A stretch of DNA of 22,695 bases from contig JAITIG010000010.1 in NCBI GenBank assembly GCA_031279575.1, positions 1-22,695 of the forward strand, read 5' to 3'. Positions within the stretch are counted from its first letter, which is position 1, and every line of letters begins with the position of its first letter. The notes beneath the pieces were generated by a model. It saw only the letters and a list, made by a program, of their open reading frames with translations, ran no database searches and was not told where the DNA came from. The position numbers were made by a program, and so were the translations under genes. Below, one piece after another: positions 21,701-22,695 of the stretch. This stretch comes from Bifidobacteriaceae bacterium. Its GTDB lineage: Bacteria; Actinomycetota; Actinomycetes; Actinomycetales; WQXJ01.

Positions 21701-22679
21701 CGGACGGCGCGATGTCCAGGTTCGGGTCGATCCTGACCGGATAGGCCCGCTCGGCCGCGCCCAGCCACTCCGGGTCGGCGCTGACCCGCGCCACAGGCCC
21801 GTCGCCCGCCTGCTCCAACTCAAGCGCCACCGCGTCGGAGACAGCCCCGGCCGCGTCCTGCATGATGGGCGCGGTCAGGCGGAAGACGACCGACTCGCCG
21901 CCGGGGCCGCGCCCGGGCGCGCCGGCCAGCAACTCGATCGCTCCGTCCACCTCGCGGACCCGCAAGCCCGGGCCCGGCGCCAGCTTGAAGCCGAACTCGC
22001 TGCGCCCGGTCGGCCAGTTCAACACGATGTCCTCTTTGACAACCGCCCCGACCAACGTGTACTGGATGTCCACACCTTCGAACACGCTATTATACAAAAT
22101 GGCGTTGTCTTGGACCACCGGGTGGCTGTAGTCGCCCTCCAAAGGGATCAGCTCCAAAGCGAACCCCTGGCTCTGGAAGACTATGCCGCGCTCCGGGCCC
22201 ACCTCGGCCGGGATGATGGTCTTCAACTCGTTGGCCCCGTTGGTGAAATAGGCCTCCCCGTCCGGCTCGACCACCGGCTCAAGGGTGTTGTCGACCTGCT
22301 GGATCTGGCCGGCCTCGTCGACAAACGCCTCCAACGGGCCGCCGAGAGTGGTCGTGAACTCGCCGGCGCCCGTCTGGTAGGTGACCGCCTCGCCGTCCAC
22401 CGCCACCACCCGGCCCTCGGGCGGGTCCTCCTCGGGGTAGTACTCCTGCGGCGGCTTGTCCAGCGGCGCCCCCGGCTGCGGCGCCTGCGCCATCGGCGTG
22501 GTCGGGACAGGCTGGGAGAAGTCGGCCGCCAACGCCTCCCGGGCGCCGCCCGCCGCGAGCGCCGCCAGGCCGCCGGCCGCCTCGGCCGCGCCAGGCGCGA
22601 CCGACACCAGCAGCGACGCCGCGACCCCGGCCGCGACCGCCGCCCGGGCGGCCCGGCGGGCCCGCGGGTTGGCGTGCAA
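12696..22679 (-). CDS. Giant secreted YD-repeat (RHS/WapA-like) polymorphic toxin
   Basis: A 3327-residue exported protein. The start is TTG at 22679 with GGAGG 8 bases upstream; the frame stays open to the window edge, so a longer N-terminus cannot be ruled out. Order of parts: signal peptide 1 to about 35 (RARRAAR, hydrophobic stretch, PGAAEA); beta-rich N-terminal region to about 320; DNRLRE-like region about 325-500 (VHIDYDF, ITWNNQ, WDVREMVNNW); LysM about 629-674 (YKVKQRDTYPYIAKYYGVSL); DUF6531-like about 705-760 (NFNTGNFFLEAVD, LTRSYNS); about 72 YD repeats, 886-2400; an Ala/Pro-rich insert about 2402-2588; RHS core about 2692-2753 (GYNGEEHNPATGLQYLRARY) ending in DPSG; three 19-residue repeats 2782-2838; hydrophobic segment about 2909-2950; Hint-like domain 3047-3191; toxin 3192-3327. 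YD repeats form a shell holding a C-terminal toxin, and LysM binds peptidoglycan, so contact-dependent killing or wall remodelling is likely. Confidence 0.93.
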   Translation of the reverse strand: MHANPRARRAARAAVAAGVAASLLVSVAPGAAEAAGGLAALAAGGAREALAADFSQPVPTTPMAQAPQPGAPLDKPPQEYYPEEDPPEGRVVAVDGEAVTYQTGAGEFTTTLGGPLEAFVDEAGQIQQVDNTLEPVVEPDGEAYFTNGANELKTIIPAEVGPERGIVFQSQGFALELIPLEGDYSHPVVQDNAILYNSVFEGVDIQYTLVGAVVKEDIVLNWPTGRSEFGFKLAPGPGLRVREVDGAIELLAGAPGRGPGGESVVFRLTAPIMQDAAGAVSDAVALELEQAGDGPVARVSADPEWLGAAERAYPVRIDPNLDIAPSAISLIGVEQGSADLHIGDNGYPYSGYDDGLKSGNIANFDAAHLMTRTYVHIDYDFAAGFEDCKINSAVFSLDQRTAWSGGDTNFGLYSVDTAWNPAAITWNNQLNSGHTFIQFQPASANGGRIAWDVREMVNNWAQGLKPNRGLVVKAENERWMQAEVFSNKAASAPPILRIDWEVPPPVDPGLPLAALSVSLYPMTEKSLAGKQVFDAVFAAGLATPESTVSFRLDPGGAPAATTAAKVYKFPNSQPFEATFPEARRYKDALGNWQSGLFGGLPLDTVHSVKATAAKAGGSSGEKSSDKFLVYKVKQRDTYPYIAKYYGVSLNTIMADNAVQDTLVTNNNTLFIRNPKTSVPYNPPPLSDDQKKAIDSALMGRGMHCEYGFEPVNFNTGNFFLEAVDASAAEIDGDFALTRSYNSKADGFQSVFGRNWEFAYAESLSLEEDGTLVYFKGDGRQLRFEPAGGGWLAPEGYHLAVSKIPYTAGDQTYYRWDIAEPSGASRAFNAWGLLTDIYSANGLRTQVGYSAEMGLAKVTSPTGLVYEFDLDEAGRISRATLPGGAQTRYEYNEAGDLVAYTDPNGLATRYEYDQEHRLTSWWDGDGNLAVTNTYDAQGRVTTQTNAVGAKVRLAYTQTTTTTTDANGNQTTYTLDSLARVTKIAHPDGQVEERAYGPGNTLIRDELGTYTYDADGNQLTATDLDGATQSRTYDAAGRVLTATDRDGRTTAYQYDARGDLVKAIHPGGGTETFAYDSNHRVVSHTNRRGGTETFTYDGANLASSTDPLGARTTYLHNPMNHVIAVTDPAGGVTRTIRDLAGRVVGEQAADGATREYVLDALGNITRERDPLGHTTAFDYDAAHRVLSGTDAEGAKVAYTYDPNGNTLTETDPAGNTTEHVYDSRDRLVKTTNPDGSHVAYKYDKHGNITELTDALGGVKRVEYDQVSGQPLRSTDPLGAVSEFAYTAEGALTLARRPDGSATKYGFDGAGRVSWIEEPSGLVTRLGYNAAGDLTRIDEAGRVSVFEFDLAGRVAKATDAAGGATVYDYDALGNLARQTDQAGRVTTFAYDPVGRVVAVTEPGGAVTRYAWDLRGDLVQQTAANGATATWARDKIGRVVAEEDALGGVTAYSYDPNGNLASATDPFGNQTSYLYNHLGLATKVTDPLGRVWAYKFDATGNTTEVVNPAGEAAAAQWDAAGRLARQTDVAGVVTEYAYDKASNLVRRQDSTGRVDTFAYDQAGRLTSHRDPVGREESFSYDLWGALTSQTGLDQVSSVYTYDALGQVTAVSNPLSGTVRYAYDKAGNITAQTDVDGAVWRYGYDQAGNLVTETDPLGATTRYAYDALGYVTEQVDPLGAATSFAYDPLSRLTAQTDPRGATSRFEYDAASRLVAVTAPSGARTEYAYDAADQMTMLKDPNGGVRQFKYNAAGLVAEEVSPAGLVTSHAYDKHGFEVASVDPLGNQTRFEVSDRGQVTGLEDANGAKWSYSYDLADRLTQVTTPLGYTQRFSYSAAGDLAESVDNLGRRTSYTYDELRNLTSAVDAAGAKTVYEYNPDSTLAQVTDPLGRTASYTYDLADQLVAQTDAAGRATRLVYDPAGQLVESVEPGARTYRYGYDAAGNLTSVTDPLGGRAASEYDLDGRLVAVVDQVGARVSYSYDPAGQLTAARDAAGGVTGFSYDPDGLLAALTDQAGNTTRYAYDGASRLTRVTQADGAATRYGYDAAGNTTSVTDALGRVTGYSYDLEGNLVGVASPGGSSETSAYDRASRLTASTDGEGKTTRYDYDEVNRLVEASYQDGVGSWASYVYNAAGELVAMEDLTGESAYTYDSLGRLVSAADPAGRRVVYAYTEAGDLESIGYPDGSEVSYGYDAAGNLTTVAAPEGVSRYTYDAAGRVTGLTRPDGSATLYGLGARGEVVSVVNQDAAGAVVSGYRYEFDARGDVVSEESWGEAAGGSATRRFSYDSERRLVGFSESGPDGAEDVSYQYDKAGNRLSMRRVDASGVELESVSYSYGPGNELLQADSTQAGLTLYTYDRAGRLVAQDGADSARLTYQYSAADRLQAVREGGRLLMAATYDGAGNRVFQVSRRDVPAASQAEPAQASAGRALDAAGGVLAAGLAAPAAGSGQAAAPDLVFTYRESEWVDPSRNVFWLGLWSFAAHGAAGLNTAQGVASAQDLSARWDQLGGEFQTATRSVPVAASGGLSQADLDALSAAGLSPAEAAEALGLAGLAEPGSGSALGAGDSGWGGAPIPAPAQPAAGAPQPGTGAAYDLSYYVNDVNRANTEVLAAYGARGQLGASYTYGVDRLAQTALEPDPVAGADRAAGDQMTTSWFLTDGQGSVTARTDASGAVVESLSYDPFGVLERPSGSQAPVFGYNGEEHNPATGLQYLRARYYDPAAGRFSVRDSLLGDPSAPQTLNRYAYALGNPLAFEDPSGHWNLFKAIGGAVSKAASAVASTAKKAATWVNNNVVKPAVTAVKSAARWVNNNVVKPVVSAVGAAAGWVNQNVVQPARSAVSGAVAAAGRVVAAVGSGVAAAYQATARAVRSTAAYVVQRTAELKQKVFEFACTTANKLTSAWEAAKDWAADVDWAKVGMIVGGAVIGVVATVATAGAAGPVVGALIYGALAVDVAFQASDLVEELTGTNLIKDAVFGGNEAAYAAVSLGVGLLGGIGPDDVAKLAGKTDDVVGLASAVGSGSRKAADKADEAASAKSASGASKSDAGAQKRSGCPLGSSFAGATRVVAGDGGSAARIDSLQVGDQVLGQDAATGQTSPETVTAVWSHQSETWALSLSDGQRVETTANHPWYTANRDAWVRTDHLRAGDQLRTAAGAATTVKDVSPTGQTATVWNLTATGAHTYHVTTTNPQAAILVHNADPGELVNPNSCPLTAPGSGTRPPPNPYGKKGGPAHQDEVARVAQDIDARGLGVKTEYRIMTPGGQKGSRWVDVVGIDKQTGQVAELHQVGKQTVRSQVPVARERAAIADIQTRGVATKYIDPGTLKVVFHPYNKP
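12699..13106 (-). other. C-terminal toxin domain, possible restriction-endonuclease-fold nuclease
   Basis: Residues 3192-3327 of the RHS protein. A Pro/Gly linker leads into GGPAHQDEVARVAQDI, a helix carrying HQ. This is followed by E3248 (KTEYRI), D3264 (RWVDVVGID), E3277 and Q3280-x-x-K3283 (AELHQVGK), R3294-E3295, and the terminal FHPYNKP. The order E, D, then E/Q-x-x-K on successive predicted strands resembles the PD-(D/E)xK nuclease core found in many polymorphic toxins. This is inference from motif order; I cannot name the family, and the exact spacing is not canonical. The composition is less GC-rich than upstream (57% in the 60 bases 12721-12780). Confidence 0.55.
13107..13541 (-). 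other. Hint-like (pretoxin intein-type) domain
   Basis: Residues 3047-3191 of the RHS protein. SSFAGATRVVAGDGG, IDSLQVGDQVLGQD, VETTANHPWYT (block B-like T-x-x-H) and VWNLTATGAHTYHV ending in AILVHN match the pretoxin Hint layout. It would release the toxin by self-cleavage just before or after the terminal HN. The expected Cys two residues before Ser-Phe is not there; the nearest Cys is C3047, six residues before the Phe. Confidence 0.75.
14166..14336 (-). repeat. Three 19-residue repeats after the RHS core
   Basis: Three consecutive 57-base units begin at W2782, W2801 and W2820. They read WVNNNVVKPAVTAVKSAAR, WVNNNVVKPVVSAVGAAAG and a diverged WVNQNVVQPARSAVSG. They are alanine/valine-rich amphipathic stretches located between the RHS core cleavage motif and the hydrophobic segment, and could be part of a membrane-passage or pore element. 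Confidence 0.85.
15480..20024 (-). repeat. About 72 tandem YD repeats
   Basis: By hand count there are about 72 units of roughly 21 residues (residues 886-2400), mostly of the form YxYDxxGxL-x(n)-TDPxG. Several carry degenerate cores such as WARDKIG or FEVSDRG. This is the beta-strand wrapping region of RHS/Tc-type shells. The count is large, close to the upper range expected for Gram-positive WapA-like proteins. Confidence 0.9.
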
Positions 22680-22695
22680 CGGCGGCGCCTCCGCG

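Noticed and set aside
22089..22094. Perfect TATAAT on the minus strand inside the RHS N-terminal region
   Set aside because: It encodes part of ILYNSVFEG, has no -35 at 16-18 bases and no start codon with a ribosome site nearby.

Overview
The window is very GC-rich with dense, overlapping genes, GTG/TTG starts and TANNNT-type -10 boxes directly at start codons. This points to a high-GC Gram-positive (actinobacterial) genome. I cannot name the genus. The genes are a cell-surface glycan (wall or capsular polysaccharide) locus of the ManNAcA/teichuronic type, followed by one giant secreted YD-repeat (RHS/WapA-like) polymorphic toxin with a probable immunity gene.

Layout. (1) 6560 down to 1, minus strand: a six-gene operon in transcription order. 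It holds a glycosyltransferase-like protein (5490-6560), a GT-B-like protein (4138-5493), a nucleotide-sugar dehydrogenase (2791-4089), an unrecognised coiled-coil protein (2045-2794), a non-hydrolysing UDP-GlcNAc 2-epimerase family protein (945-2009) and a GT4 glycosyltransferase cut by the window edge (1-948). Three junctions are 4-base GTGA stop/start overlaps. (2) 6658-9585, plus strand: a 975-residue two-part protein, a GT4-like half fused to a full-length paralogue of the divergent neighbour 5490-6560. Both genes of this divergent pair have a -10 box exactly 8 bases before ATG, suggesting leaderless transcripts. (3) 12020 down to 9605, minus strand: a second epimerase/dehydrogenase pair, closely matching WecB and WecC. 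(4) 22679 down to 12184, minus strand: a 3327-residue secreted RHS protein and a small downstream gene. The RHS protein runs signal peptide, DNRLRE-like region, LysM, DUF6531-like region, about 72 YD repeats, RHS core with DPSG, hydrophobic segments, Hint-like domain and a C-terminal toxin. The small gene, starting 11 bases after its stop, is the likely immunity protein.

How they work together (inference). The two epimerase/dehydrogenase pairs would supply UDP-ManNAcA or a close relative, and the glycosyltransferases would build it into a surface polymer. Flippase, polymerase and ligase genes are not in the window. The RHS protein carries a LysM wall-binding segment, so it probably acts at the same wall surface in contact-dependent competition. 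I saw no tRNA, rRNA, CRISPR array, insertion sequence or phage gene.
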